Source of the DNA: Nemertoderma westbladi
Lineage: Eukaryota; Xenacoelomorpha; Nemertodermatida; Nemertodermatidae
Reading direction: 5' to 3'
Length of the DNA: 39,465 bases
Assembly (NCBI GenBank): GCA_032718475.1
Contig: JAUCBJ010004078.1
Coordinates: 1 to 39,465 of the forward strand
The position numbers were made by a program, and so were the translations under genes. How positions within the stretch are numbered: the first letter of the stretch is position 1; the number at the start of each line of letters is the position of its first letter. A model generated the notes under the pieces. It was given only the letters and a program-made list of their open reading frames with translations, did no database searches and had not been told where the DNA came from. Shown one piece after another: positions 9,853-20,080 of this stretch.

Positions 9853-11927
9853 CAGTAGGGAACACATGCCCAAACAGGCAGTGCAGACTTTGCAAAATGC
9901 ACTGCCATATTAGGCAGTTTTAGCCTAAATTTCTGATAAAATGTCAATTTTTATTAACTTCCTGCTTGAAGGGCCCCTTTTTTATTTCATGGGATGAAAA
10001 TATAATATGTATTGCAAGGTAAATGGAAAATTTGGTAGACTTTCACAGTTGGGTTTTAGAGACATCAGACTTTGAAAATTGCTAGTCAAAAGCATGCACT
10101 GCCCAAAATAGCAGTGTTCTGCTTAATATAGCAGCATACTGTTTGAACTAGCAGTACAATGCTTAAAATGGCAGTGCAAAATCAGAAAATGCATTCAGCA
10201 TCAGCATTACATACAATTCAGCAATTCTGATGGAAACAATATATATATATATAAATAACCAATATTCAACAGATTTTATAAATCAATTTTTCACAGTTTG
10301 AAACACCAGTAGACTGGGAGAGTTGGAAAAAGAAAGACCCGATCATATTTCTCCTGAATTTGTAAATAATATATCTGTATATTGTTTGTTGGTTTGTATT
10401 GTATTCTCTATATCCGTTACTATTGTCGAATGAATGACTTTGTATGTGTTTTAATCTACGTACTCCTATTGCGTATTGCCTATTGTAAACATAAACGCTC
10501 ATCTCAGTTTTAGCTTAATTTATACTATCGCAATATTAGCTTGTTAATTTTAATTTTTAATTTGTAATATTTTTATATTGTAGATATTCAGTATTATGTT
10601 TGTTTTACTTGTGGCTTACTCTACATGTTTTACTATTGACGTTTTAACCTATCAGCCAGCTTATTGTACTTGTACACAAAAACATTAGTATCAAATTTTG
10701 CTTTAAAAAAAATAAACTGTTGCAACATGTGTTTGTTAGAATATATTATCTTTATCTTTATTATTATTTTTTATTTATGTTGGTTTTACCCATTGCTCAC
10801 TCTATATTTTACGTTTTCCATCTACTGTAAAACCAACATAATACTGTATCAATTTACAATTAATTGATTTATATATATCAATTTTAGATTACTGGTCAGC
10901 CGGTAAGTCATACTGTATTAAAATTCTAGTTTATTATATAAATTTTGTGTGTGAACGTGTAAATCTAAATATAGGACTATTTTGTAGTATCTACATTGGA
11001 TTTAATTATTTCTTACTAATGATCTGATGACTTCTTATACAGTAATTTGTATTTTGTTAACAAATAATGCCTTATCAGTTAATCCTTAAACAGTGCCTTA
11101 TAAGAAATTTATTTCTACATCCATAATTTACTGAATTATTAAACAATAAATTAATCAAGGGGAGGTAAATTTCTGTACAGACCCCTTAAAGATATGACAG
11201 TTTTAAATATGATATATATTAGGCCTAATGATTTTATTACTAACTATTTACTATCAATAATTATCAGTTACCATATCAATCAGTCAATAAACATAAATTT
11301 TATCATTAGCGAACCGTAACTTTTAATATTAACAAACTATAGGCCTATAATACATATTGTTATAATGGCCACATAATCAGTATATTAATATTTTATACAT
11401 TATAATAAATATATTAATAAATTACCTGTCAGTGACTGTGTAAATTGTTAACCAGTTAACTGAATAACTAACAAAAACAAAATATATAAATTGCTTTCAA
11501 AAGGATAGGCTTATATACTGTAGATAGATAGGCTGCTTAGCAGATACAGTACAGACAGAGATAGATAAACTCTGAAGGACTGAAGGATGCCTGGCATTGC
11601 CAGGCTCTCCAGCTCTCCTACAGTCAGTCAGAAGGAATTAATTCAATACCATAACTGCCATTTTAGGCAGTGCATGTTTTTGACTTGCAATTTTCAATGT
11701 CAAATATCTCCAAAACCCAACCATGAAACTCTTACCACATTTTGTATTTACCTCCAATATATATCATATTTTCATCCAATGAAATAAAAATGGGGCCCTT
11801 CCAGCAGGAAGTTGATAAAAATTCACATTTTATCCGAAATTTAGGGTAAAACTGCCTAATATGGCAGTGCATTTTTCAAAAATGGCAGTGCGTCTGTGCT
11901 GCCAATTCGGGCATGTGTTCCCTACTG
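9853..11927. mobile_element. DNA transposon-like element with about 280-bp terminal inverted repeats
   Basis: Both ends read CAGTAGGGAACACATGCCC when viewed inward, and the similarity continues for about 280 bp (roughly 9853-10140 against 11645-11927). It includes the shared stretches GCACTGCCATATTAGGCAG and GGGTTTTGGAGATAT-like text. The copies flanking it, TCCAG at 9848-9852 and at 11928-11932, form a 5-bp target duplication. The AT-rich 1.5-kb centre contains no credible transposase frame, so the copy is non-autonomous. The CAG...CTG termini and 5-bp duplication would fit a hAT-like group with short duplications, but that is inference. Confidence 0.75.
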
Positions 11928-11971
11928 TCCAGTGAAAACTCATGTATTTATCAATTTTCATTGTCAATTTC

Positions 11972-12154
11972 GGGAAAGGGGCAGGTTACCGTGGCATGTT
12001 TTATTTAACCAAAACAATACAGCAATAAACTAAACACAATAGACAGATAGAACAGGTTACAGTTTTCTGGTTTTATTTTTGAGAGTAATCAACAGATCAA
12101 CTGCTTTTTGCGTTCAATTTCCCCTGGAGAGGGATGAATTTTTATTGCGTCCAG
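11972..12154 (+). repeat. Dispersed repeat family, copy 1 (long form)
   Basis: The core reads GGGAAAGGGGCAGGTTAC, then TTTAACCAAAACAATA, then a second AACAGGTTACAG, and continues to CCCCTGGAGAGGGATG and GCGTCCAGC before a poly-C run. The same order is found at 13244-13390. It does not code for protein. Its identity is unknown; the internal repeat of the AACAGGTTACAG word is constant in long copies. Confidence 0.65.
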
Positions 12155-12175
12155 CCCCCCCCCCCCCCCCCCCCC
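12155..12175 (+). repeat. Poly-C run (21 bases)
   Basis: Uninterrupted C homopolymer that follows GCGTCCAG at the end of dispersed repeat copy 1. The same junction occurs in inverted orientation at 13158-13187, which starts with a poly-G run. Confidence 0.9.
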
Positions 12176-13157
12176 ACCTATGTGGCAAATCCACCCCCGG
12201 CTGCCCGGTTAAATTTCATAATTTCCCTAGTGCTGTAGTGTATTCTTACTCCCGGTGTCAGGGTGTATTTTATTTGTATCTTACAGTTACTTTACTATAA
12301 ATCTCCAGCGTGTGTTTGCCTGTGTACTCAGTAGGCCTACTAGAGGTATCAGGTATCTGTGGTCTTATCTACAGGCTTATATCAGTAGGCCTATTTGAAT
12401 TTAAATTACGGTAGGCAGGTAGGCCTACCGGCAACCGGTATAGGCTGATAGGCCTATTGAAATTTAAAGTATCATCAGATCATGGCTGCATGGGGGTAAG
12501 ACATAAGAATAAACTGAGGGGGGTTAAATTTCACTAAAAAATCACCCGGAGTACAGGTAGTTTCACTGATAATACACTGGGGAATTTTAACCGGAGGGTG
12601 AATTTTTAGGGGGGTGAAAATTATCTGCTACACCGGTAATCAAAATATATAATTACTGAAGTACTGAAGTATGGTATACTGGTATACAGGTATAAGTACG
12701 TTTGAACGACACTAGTCTGCTAGTCGAACAAGCCTGAAATGAGATAAGTCATGGTACCGGTATAGCACTATGGTGAGCAATCTTGAGGATTGCGTGGGTA
12801 TTATTTATTAAGTTCTTGGAGGGGAATTTATTATTTTAATATAATCTATAGGCCTATTGGATTGCAAGCGTTGTTGCGACATACAGGTGGTAGCGCTGTG
12901 CTGTAGGGCTGTAGGGTAGGCAGGTAGGCCTATTATTCAGATACTATTTCTGCCAGTGGCGGTTATGTATGTGTGCGGTTTGGGTACCAACAATACATAA
13001 TAATAACAATTCTGCACTTAAAAATTGCGTAAAAAGAAAAACCGAAACATACAGTATTATGATTATAAACACATTGTGATATAGTTATACAAATGTAATT
13101 TATGTAGTACTGTGGTGTAGTTAATTTATAATAAAGAATGACTCAAAAATAGAGACA

Positions 13158-13179
13158 GGGGGGGGGGGGGGGGGGGGGG
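13158..13179 (+). repeat. Poly-G run (22 bases)
   Basis: G homopolymer followed by CTGGACGCAA, the inverse of the GCGTCCAG plus poly-C junction at 12147-12175. The two runs therefore bracket about 1 kb as an inverted pair. Confidence 0.9.
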
Positions 13180-13243
13180 CTGGACGCAAAACCCGCCTTG
13201 GCGATAATTAATATCCAGCCTCAATGTTAAATTCTCAATTTAT

Positions 13244-13390
13244 GGAAAGGAACAGGTTACAGTGGCAGGTTATTTTAACCAAAACAATAAACTAAACACA
13301 ATAGAACAGGTTACAGTTTCATTTTTGAGAGTAATCAGCTATTATTTGCGTCCAATTTCCCCTGGAGAGGGATGCATTTTTGAGTTGTAC
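13244..13390 (+). repeat. Dispersed repeat family, copy 2 (long form)
   Basis: Reads GGAAAGGAACAGGTTACAGT, then TTTTAACCAAAACAATAAAC, a second AACAGGTTACAG, GAGAGTAATCA and CCCCTGGAGAGGGATG. It is collinear with 11972-12154 and clearly the same repeat. No coding capacity. Confidence 0.7.
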
Positions 13391-14293
13391 CTTGTTTTTA
13401 TACCGTATTTATACTGATGTATGATATGTTAATGTAGTTAGATAACAAATACGCCATTTGGTATAATGTTAAAATTCCAGTCTGTAACACTAGAGAGATA
13501 CATATAAAAAATGACTAAAAGTGCTCAAAACTATCCAAGTCACCCCTGTTGACTACTGCAGGGTAGGCTGGGCTTGGGGTTGTATGGCCATTTTCAACTT
13601 TTTTTAATCCCAAGAGAGCACAGTTACATGAAACCATCATGGCCACCCCTAGGAGGAAGAAACCTAGACATCTCAGCTATATATTAAACTTTTGAAACCC
13701 ATGGTAATTTTCGATTTCAGGTCCCCAGAGGGGATTTTTTAAAAATGAAACTGGGGTAGGCCATACCACCCCAGGGCGGGGTGGTATGGCCACCAATATT
13801 GTATAAATTTCAAGTGCCTCAGCACCCCTCTCATGGGGTTGTATGACCATTGGGATGATTAAAAAAAAATCGCAATGAAATTCTGCCATAGAAACATCCA
13901 TTTGTTTTTCAAATATCAGACAATAAACTGAACTACAAGTTGTTATAAAATAGCCGACCAAAAGCAAGCAAACAGTTGGCCGAAGCCGGAGGCGACCCGA
14001 AGGCTCCTCTTTCGATAGCTGCTACCCGAGGGTAGGGGTGGGCGCTACTCCTATCCCAAGATTTGCTCCCAGTTATTTAACTGGTACTGGAAATAACCAG
14101 AAATTTCAAAAGTTTTCATCACAGGTTTGAAAATCCCCTGTTTGACCTTTTTTAAAAGTGACAGAAAACACCGATTCTACTCTACAATATTTAACTACAG
14201 TAGTATTATCTGTTATTTTTATTATTTATGTATTTAGAAAGTATTTTGTAGGTAATAAATTAGTATTACCGGCTAACCGGTACACCAAATGGC

Positions 14294-14323
14294 CATTTTG
14301 GGATATAAAACCATTAAGTCAAC
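14294..14323 (-). repeat. Target-site duplication of LINE copy 1 (3' side)
   Basis: Thirty bases, from CATTTTGGGATATAAAAC to AAGTCAAC, are repeated exactly at 15772-15801. One copy lies at each edge of the LINE. The last one or two bases could partly belong to the LINE tail. Confidence 0.9.
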
Positions 14324-15771
14324 TACTACTAGGATCGGCATGCTGCATTGCAGCTGCATTTTTAAGAATGCTGTGCCGGCTTATCGACAAAATTGCACCG
14401 CCACAACTCCCTATCACCCATGACATTTGCTAGATCATCCGCTTCTTCAAGGCCAGTGTCCTTTAAGATGCGTCTCAAGAAAGTCATGGGCTGTCCACCA
14501 TGCTTATTCACTCCATGAGGCTGCCAAAGTACAAGATTATGCACTGGCTGGTCCTCACGGCGAAAGCAATGTCCTGCAAAGCGGAGGCGATTTTGTTCTA
14601 GAGTCAAGCTTGGGGGAACCAATGAGACACCTCCAATGTTATATAGTGTCTGGTTGGAGATGTGTGCATTGTACTTGACACAATGAACCCGGCGTAGCAT
14701 TCTTGTGAATGTGCCATCCAGAGATTTGGTGTCCTCAGCAGTTAGAGCCCAGCATGGACTCCCATAGAGGAGTACTGGAACTACTGCTGCTCTAAATAAT
14801 CGGACCTTAAGTTTCCGATTTATTCTCGGTGACTTCCAAATCCTGGAAAGCCTATTCAAGGCTGCCCATGCCTTTCCCTTACGTATTCGAAGGTCCTCAC
14901 CTGACTTCCGGATCCATGATCCCAGGTAACAGAAGTCGTCCACATGCTCAAGCATACCATCCTTTGAGCTTATGCTCATCCGATCAGAGACTTGCTGAGG
15001 ACTTTCAAAGTTAACGGTCAGAATTTTGGTCTTTCTGGAGTTAATAAAAAGACCAACACTAGAAGCAGCATGTTCTAATGAGGTGAGGAGCCGTTGGGCT
15101 CCCTCTAATGATTCTGAGAGTACTCCTAAGTCATCAGCAAAGTCTAGATCAGTTAGGTACTTGGCAGGATTTCCTCGACTTCTGGAGCCAGTAGGTGGAG
15201 TTATCATCACCCCATCATCATTATGATGATCTAAGGACATGCGTAGAACATAGTCAACCACAATAATGAACAAGAATGGTGCAAGTGTGTCTCCTTGGAG
15301 GACACCCCATAACACTTCAAATGGTTCTGTGTCACCGTCAACAGTAGACACAAATGTTGTCGAACCATCGTATACTGATCTGATTGCTGCAATAATTTCA
15401 TCAGGAATCCCATATAATGAAAGTATGCTGAACATACGTGAGCGAGAGACTGAATCAAAGGCCTTGAAGAAGTCAACAAAGATAACAGCCAGATGCCTGT
15501 CTTTCTTTTTTGATAATTCTTCAATTATCCTTCTAAGTGCCAAAATGGGCTCCATGGTCCCACGACCTTTACGGAACCCATTCTGATTTCCGCGGAGCAG
15601 TCTCTCAATGGGATCCCTGATGCGATTTAATAGAATCCTATTGTATAGCTTTGCAGCAATCGAGATCAATGAGATTCCCCGAAAAGAACCATAGAGTGTT
15701 AGGTTGCCCTTCTTGGGAACTGGCACCAACTTATTTGTTTTCATTTCTTGTGGGACTCTTGTTGTTCGGTA
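14324..15771 (-). mobile_element. 5'-truncated LINE retrotransposon, copy 1
   Basis: This is a 1448-bp non-LTR retrotransposon fragment on the minus strand. Its 3' end is a short (TAG)n-type tail at 14324-14333, and its 5' end breaks off inside the reverse transcriptase at 15771. It is flanked by an exact 30-bp duplication. It matches LINE copy 2 over its whole length with about two dozen substitutions and two single-base gaps by eye, so both copies are young. A short microsatellite-like tail rather than poly-A is known in several LINE clades, but I cannot assign a clade safely. Confidence 0.9.
14362..15771 (-). pseudogene. LINE reverse transcriptase fragment (C-terminal part, frame open)
   Basis: About 470 codons are open to a natural stop at 14362. 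The first six residues of the open frame (MVLYPK) come from the target duplication, not from the element. Visible reverse transcriptase landmarks are RNRIRDPIERL, NGFRKGRG, FVDFFKAFDSV, GVLQGDTLAPFLF and the catalytic FADD box (in DLDFADDLGVL). After these come the C-terminal features common in LINE proteins, LLYGSPCWAL and RLRFAGHCFRRED. The endonuclease and the start of the ORF are missing, so the fragment cannot be an active element. It is classed as a pseudogene for that reason, despite the open frame. Confidence 0.9.
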
Positions 15772-15801
15772 CATTTTGGGATATAAAACCATTAAGTCAA
15801 C
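15772..15801 (-). repeat. Target-site duplication of LINE copy 1 (5' side)
   Basis: Exact repeat of 14294-14323. The element joins it directly at the truncation point, after the GGTA of the reverse transcriptase region. Confidence 0.9.
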
Positions 15802-16916
15802 CTACAGTATGTACTGAGGTACAGTAGAGCATGAAAAAAAAATGATATCAATGTTCTGTAGAATAACTGACAATTATAAAATGTGGAATAATACACGTAT
15901 ATTGTATCACATAATGTATAAAGCAATATAGAATATATATATAGGCCTACTGTATATGGGTTTCAGAGTTCTGGAGTTAAATAAACTGACAAAGTAAAGT
16001 AGCCTATACCAGTATTAATTGGCTGTCACTACATATCAGTTGTTATTGTGGCCATACCACACCTGCACACCAACGTCTAAATTTGGCGGGGTGGTATGGC
16101 CATGATTTTTTGAGGGTGAATAACTCATCTAAAAGTTAATGAAATCGAATAAATTAAATTATTTATTAATTACTGTATAATTTAATAAACATACTATTCA
16201 ACATCATTACAATAAGGGCAAGCATTACAGAATTAACTAGTTCCAGAAGGCACCTGTTAGTGTGTGTTACTCTAAATTCACAAAACCTAAAAGTTGCACT
16301 TTTTCATGAACTGAAAATTTGCCATGTCACTGTAAAATAATTGAATCAGTTGAAGATATGGTTTATATGTCATTTTATAGGAAAATTATTCAGCTTCATT
16401 TAGAAGTAATAAAAACTGACAGACATTAAAATAAAGTAAAGTTATAGCACTTTATGTCAAGGGTGGCCATACAACCCACATGGCCAGGCCATACAACCCG
16501 GGTTTACCCTATGCATATTAACACATTTAATTAATTAATTGTGCAGAGCTGTAAAGTACTGCAGTAGGTAGAAAGCAAAAGTACAGTAACGGAGTCCGCT
16601 ATGAGTTCACTTTCACAATTTTTGTATACAGTACAACACATAAAAGGCATGGGAGAGTTTAAGGGTGCAGTACTGTACTGTAGGTACTGCACTGCTGGCG
16701 CATCCCGGGGCTGTCGGACACCGGCTGTCACTCATCCTGGACCTGTCCTGCATTGTTTATTTGACATAAGGTAGCGGCAGCCACACTCTTTAAATCACTT
16801 AGCTTTAAGTAGGCCTACCTGTCTTAAGTCTGCATGTGTGTTGTGCACTTCTTACTGGTCCGCAATGCCTAATCTCTAAAATCATATACGGATTATTCTC
16901 CATAGGAATCCATTAC

Positions 16917-16976
16917 ATACGGCACATACGCGTATGTGCATACGGATACGGCAAATGCATACGGATACGGATACGG
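16917..16976 (+). repeat. Imperfect ATACGG short tandem repeat
   Basis: Seven or so copies of the hexamer ATACGG or close variants lie within 60 bases, with GCATACGGATACGG occurring twice. It looks like an ordinary short tandem repeat. Confidence 0.7.
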
Positions 16977-17693
16977 CGAAAAGTTATACCCGTGTTGGCG
17001 TACGGTAGGTAGGCCTATTATTAAAGTGAAAGTAAATTCCAATCTGAGCGTAATATGTACCGGTGTTAGATTAGGCCTACTGCAAGGCTGCACATTGTCT
17101 TCAACAGTGCAATAACAGTAGGCCTACTGCAGCCTACAGCAGTACAGTACCGGTACATTACATATAGTACAGTAGTATTGACAGTTGTTTGACAGTTGAT
17201 AATTGACAGTTGTAAGTCTGAAAGTTGTTCAATGTTTAAAGAAGATGCATGGTGCTTGGCACTTGGAACTAGAAAATGGTTGTGTAAAAATGTGAAATTA
17301 TTACTGCTGTACTGACAGACTGAGGGAGTTTTCTTCCAAAAAAATTGGGTAGGGCAGTACTACGGCATACGGGGCCTAGGCCTGTAGGCTGCTAGGCAAG
17401 ACCCACGCTTGGGTAGGCGGCGTCTACAGGTCTACCACCTACAGACCTACCTTCGCCTTGTCATACTGGTTGACTGGCTGGTACCGGTAGCTGGGTAGTA
17501 GGCGTGCAATTTGCAATTTGTCAATTCCACAACCAGTAACTGCAGGACAGCTGGCATGATTCTGCATCGCGTACCGATACCTGTACTGCTGTACGCTGTA
17601 CTGCAATCGACGTTAGGCTATCTGTTTACAGTTGCCAGGGCTGCAGGGTGCAGGGAGTTGCAGGTTAAATCGTACCTCGGTCACGGTCAGTCG

Positions 17694-18020
17694 GTTAAAA
17701 CGTACCCATATTTCGGGTACGTTTTAACTTAGAGACCCACAAGACATTATAGTCATCCTAAGCCTAACAAAACTTCCTACAACCAATCCACAATCAATAT
17801 CGTTATCGGTACTTCCGGAGATTTAAAGGGAAAGGAGCAGGTTACAGTCAGACAGTGACGAGTTAATCTAACCAAAACAATAAACGAGTCAATAGCACAG
17901 GTTACAGTTTATTTTTGCGATTTATTTTTGTACTACGAAAACGTACCCAATGCATCTGTTAAAACGTACCCAGTATTCGGGTACGTTTTTGTTGGGTACG
18001 TTTTAACCAGGGTACGTTTT
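17694..18020. repeat. Small element bounded by AAAACGTACCC palindromes
   Basis: A near-perfect palindrome (GTTAAAACGTACCC, 7-base centre, GGGTACGTTTTAAC) lies at 17694-17728. At the other side (17940-18020) the same two words recur: AAAACGTACCC twice and GGGTACGTTTT three times. A dispersed repeat copy (17828-17920) lies between them. The layout resembles a fold-back element. Its right edge is only about 220 bases from the PDCL3 start codon, so it sits in or beside the promoter. Confidence 0.55.
17828..17920 (+). repeat. Dispersed repeat family, copy 3
   Basis: Contains GGGAAAGGAGCAGGTTACAG, CTAACCAAAACAATAAAC and a second CACAGGTTACAG in the same order as the copies at 11972 and 13244. It is nested inside the palindrome-bounded element at 17694-18020. 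Confidence 0.65.
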
Positions 18021-18140
18021 CACTTATTCCCTTGCAGCCTTGACAGGGTTGTAGTGTGTGCACATTGTTTTGTTAATTATGTAGGTCAGTTGTAGGCAGT
18101 CTGGCAGTACCAGTAGCCTTCTATAATCAGTTCTTTCTGC

Positions 18141-18142
18141 AG
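18141..18142 (+). promoter_or_regulatory. Candidate 3' splice acceptor in the PDCL3 leader
   Basis: The AG ends TTCTTTCTGCAG, a pyrimidine-rich acceptor-like sequence 101 bases before the PDCL3 start. It could serve a leader intron or a trans-spliced leader. It competes with the TATA-like element downstream, and the sequence alone cannot decide between them. Confidence 0.3.
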
Positions 18143-18206
18143 GCAGTTCACAGTTGCTAGTGTTGATTGGCTGGTTCCTGGTAGTGACAGTGCTGTAGTG
18201 ATCACC

Positions 18207-18214
18207 TATAAATA
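18207..18214 (+). promoter_or_regulatory. PDCL3: TATA-like box of PDCL3
   Basis: TATAAATA lies 30-37 bases upstream of the ATG. If used at the normal spacing, transcription would start almost at the ATG and give a leader of only a few bases. It may equally be fortuitous. Confidence 0.35.
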
Positions 18215-18243
18215 CTCGCACTCACACCGCCCGAAAATAAATC

Positions 18244-18969
18244 ATGCAGGATCCAAACGAGGACACGGAATGGAATGACGCACTGCGCCGCCATGGGATA
18301 ATCCCAGAGAAACCCAAAGAAGCCGAGATAACAGAGGAAGACATAATGAAAATATTAGATGAAACTATAAAAGAGCGTGACGCTAAAGATAACAAACCGC
18401 TGGAAGAGATGGGGTTGGATGAACTGCTAGAGAAGGAAGATGATGAGGATGAGAGAGTTCTCGCGGAGTACCGAAGGAAGCGAATGGAAGAAATGAAAGC
18501 GGAAGCGAGACTGGCCCATTTCGGGGATGTCCGAGAGATTAGCGCAATAGATTACGTGCAGCAGGTTAACGAGGCTGGCCCTGGTGTCTGGGTGGTCCTG
18601 CACCTGTATAAACCCGGGATCCCTCTGTGTTCTCTTATCAACCAGTATGTGACGCAACTCGCGGTTAAATTCCCTAAGACTAAGTTCCTAAAGAGTGTTT
18701 CTACAACGTGCGTGCCCAATCTCCCCGATAAACATCTTCCTACTGTGTTTATATATTGTGAAGGGCAGATGCGTCGACAGCTGGTCGGCCCGTTGGAGTT
18801 CGGAGGGATGGGGTTGACCCAGGACGCCTTGGAGTGGATCCTTCACGAGATTGGGGCGCTCGTATCGGCGTTAGGGGAGGACCCTCGGCCTCGTATAGTC
18901 GATGTCATGGAGAAAGGTTTGTTCTACGGGGGTAAAAAGGATGATTCTGATAGCGAGAACGATTGGTAG
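18244..18969 (+). CDS. PDCL3: Phosducin-like protein 3
   Basis: PDCL3 is a cytosolic phosducin-family protein that works as a co-chaperone of the CCT chaperonin in folding actin, tubulin and other clients. It was also described as a viral IAP-associated factor. The 241-residue frame matches the family length (human 239). It opens with the family signature MQDPNEDTEWND and has an acidic helical N-terminal half to about residue 85. The thioredoxin-like fold follows, with WVVLHLYKPGIPLC, KFLKSVSTTCVPN, LPTVFIYCEG and GPLEFGGMGL. The acidic DSDSEN tail is also typical. The coding region has no intron. AATAAA signals lie about 360-380 bases after the stop. UXT and PDRG1, also protein-folding genes, follow on the same strand. 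Confidence 0.96.
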   Translation: MQDPNEDTEWNDALRRHGIIPEKPKEAEITEEDIMKILDETIKERDAKDNKPLEEMGLDELLEKEDDEDERVLAEYRRKRMEEMKAEARLAHFGDVREISAIDYVQQVNEAGPGVWVVLHLYKPGIPLCSLINQYVTQLAVKFPKTKFLKSVSTTCVPNLPDKHLPTVFIYCEGQMRRQLVGPLEFGGMGLTQDALEWILHEIGALVSALGEDPRPRIVDVMEKGLFYGGKKDDSDSENDW

Positions 18970-19331
18970 CTTTACTACTGGTATATAACGTTGCTACTGT
19001 ATCAGCTACGTCTAGTAGCGGTCTATATTATTATACGCACCACTACCTGACCGCTCCATCACATCTGGCACAAAGAGATGCCATACAGATGCAATTACCT
19101 ATATTATTATGACTTAAAGAGTTTAAGTACCATGATTGATTTACTGGATTATACCAAATATAACTTATATTAAATTATATTTAGGTAATTTGAGTTTTAT
19201 AATCGAATGTTTTAATTTGTTGACGTTCTTGTTGCGTTCTGGTTAATTAATTGATTTAATTATTCTTAGTAGTGAAAAGTTAGTTATTATTAGTTAATAA
19301 TGATTTTATTGCACGATTATATTTCCCGGGA

Positions 19332-19352
19332 AATAAATAATACTGAAATAAA
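19332..19352 (+). terminator. PDCL3: Poly(A) signals for PDCL3
   Basis: Two AATAAA hexamers occur at 19332 and 19347, about 365-380 bases after the PDCL3 stop. Position and hexamer are as expected for cleavage and polyadenylation. In AT-rich DNA this is only moderate evidence. Confidence 0.5.
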
Positions 19353-19436
19353 CTGAAACGACTGAAAAATTGTCGTGCCCCTAACATACAGATTTCTATA
19401 AACTACATGTTATATAAATTATGTAATTTTATCCGT

Positions 19437-19475
19437 AAAGGAACAGGTCAGTGTAACAAAAACTATAATAATTTA
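19437..19475 (+). repeat. Dispersed repeat family, degraded copy 4
   Basis: AAAGGAACAGGTCAGTGTAA followed by AACAAAAACTATAATAA resembles the start and the middle of the family core at 13244, with deletions. Confidence 0.4.
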
Positions 19476-20080
19476 CTAGCAAAATGACAAGAAACCGAAA
19501 TATGGTAACTGATTAACACAACAAACAAGCAACTTTCTTGCAATTATTTTTGCGGCCCCCACTCACGAACGTTGTTGTGGTTGTCGAAATCAATCATACT
19601 CAAAAATTAGAAATGTTTAATAGAAATGTTAAAACCACATTCCAACAGCTCCAGTTAAAACCCCTTAAAGTGGCCAAAACTAATAAATACAATAGACACG
19701 CCGTAACTTTTGAGTTCTTCGATCATTTCCTATAATTTATATCTTAAAATGACCGGCATTTTTCGGTGTTATTGAACACAATTTTTTACGTTCTATTAAT
19801 TTTTCAGAATATCTGCTCGAATTCGAAAAATCATAGATTTTTCAGTTTAGACACTCAATACAACGAAAAGCACTGTATTCTATTACAACATAACATTAGT
19901 GAAATTTAACATTTAGCGTCTAGTTTATAAGAAATAAAGCAAAAAATATTTCCATTTTCAAATAAATTTACAAACTAAATCAATCAATCTTATAATGTAC
20001 GAAATGTACTGTAATTGATCACACGTACGTGGGGACTTCGCGCAGCACGTAAGTTCAGATGAGCCTTTACGTAGAAGTAC

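Larger units (their letters stand above)
9730..12637. mobile_element. Older inverted-repeat element, split by a younger one
   Basis: The left end at 9730-9850 and the right end at about 12500-12637 are inverted relatives. ACCGGTGTAACAGA on the left faces TCTGCTACACCGGT on the right, followed inside by TTTTCAC runs and CCGGTTAAAATTCCC in both arms. The element at 9853-11927 sits inside it, so the older element without the insert would be about 830 bp. It carries no recognisable gene. The interior between 11933 and 12500 also includes a dispersed repeat copy and a poly-C run, so further nesting is likely. Confidence 0.5.
12638..13560. other. Gene-free spacer with repeat debris
   Basis: No gene is visible. 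The stretch holds a poly-G run, a dispersed repeat copy (13244-13390) and AGGCCTA words. Between about 12640 and 13150 I see nothing else that can be named. Confidence 0.6.
13561..16510. mobile_element. Inverted-repeat element carrying a LINE insertion
   Basis: The left end begins GGGTAGGCTGGG and runs into GGGGTTGTATGGCC. The right end, inverted, begins AGGGTAAACCCGGG and runs into TTGTATGGCC, giving an imperfect terminal inverted repeat. Several more GGTTGTATGGCC or GGTGGTATGGCC words lie inside in both orientations (13757-13800, 13830-13850, 16045-16110, 16460-16500), as expected for subterminal binding sites. TGCA occurs at both outer edges but not at exactly matching offsets. Removing the LINE and its duplication leaves about 1.5 kb with no gene. 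Confidence 0.5.
16511..18140. other. Gene-free region upstream of PDCL3
   Basis: No gene is supported. It contains an ATACGG short tandem repeat (16917-16976), many TACCGGTA, AGGCCTA and GTACTGTA words, and the palindrome-flanked repeat at 17694-18020. The remainder is unassigned. Confidence 0.55.

Noticed and set aside
14158-14433. Open frame on the plus strand with hydrophobic stretches
   Set aside because: It runs from inverted-repeat element sequence across the target duplication into the antisense of the LINE 3' end, so it is an accident of junctions.
19538-19735. 65-codon frame between PDCL3 and UXT
   Set aside because: No recognisable domain or splice context, and the composition looks like translated AT-rich spacer.
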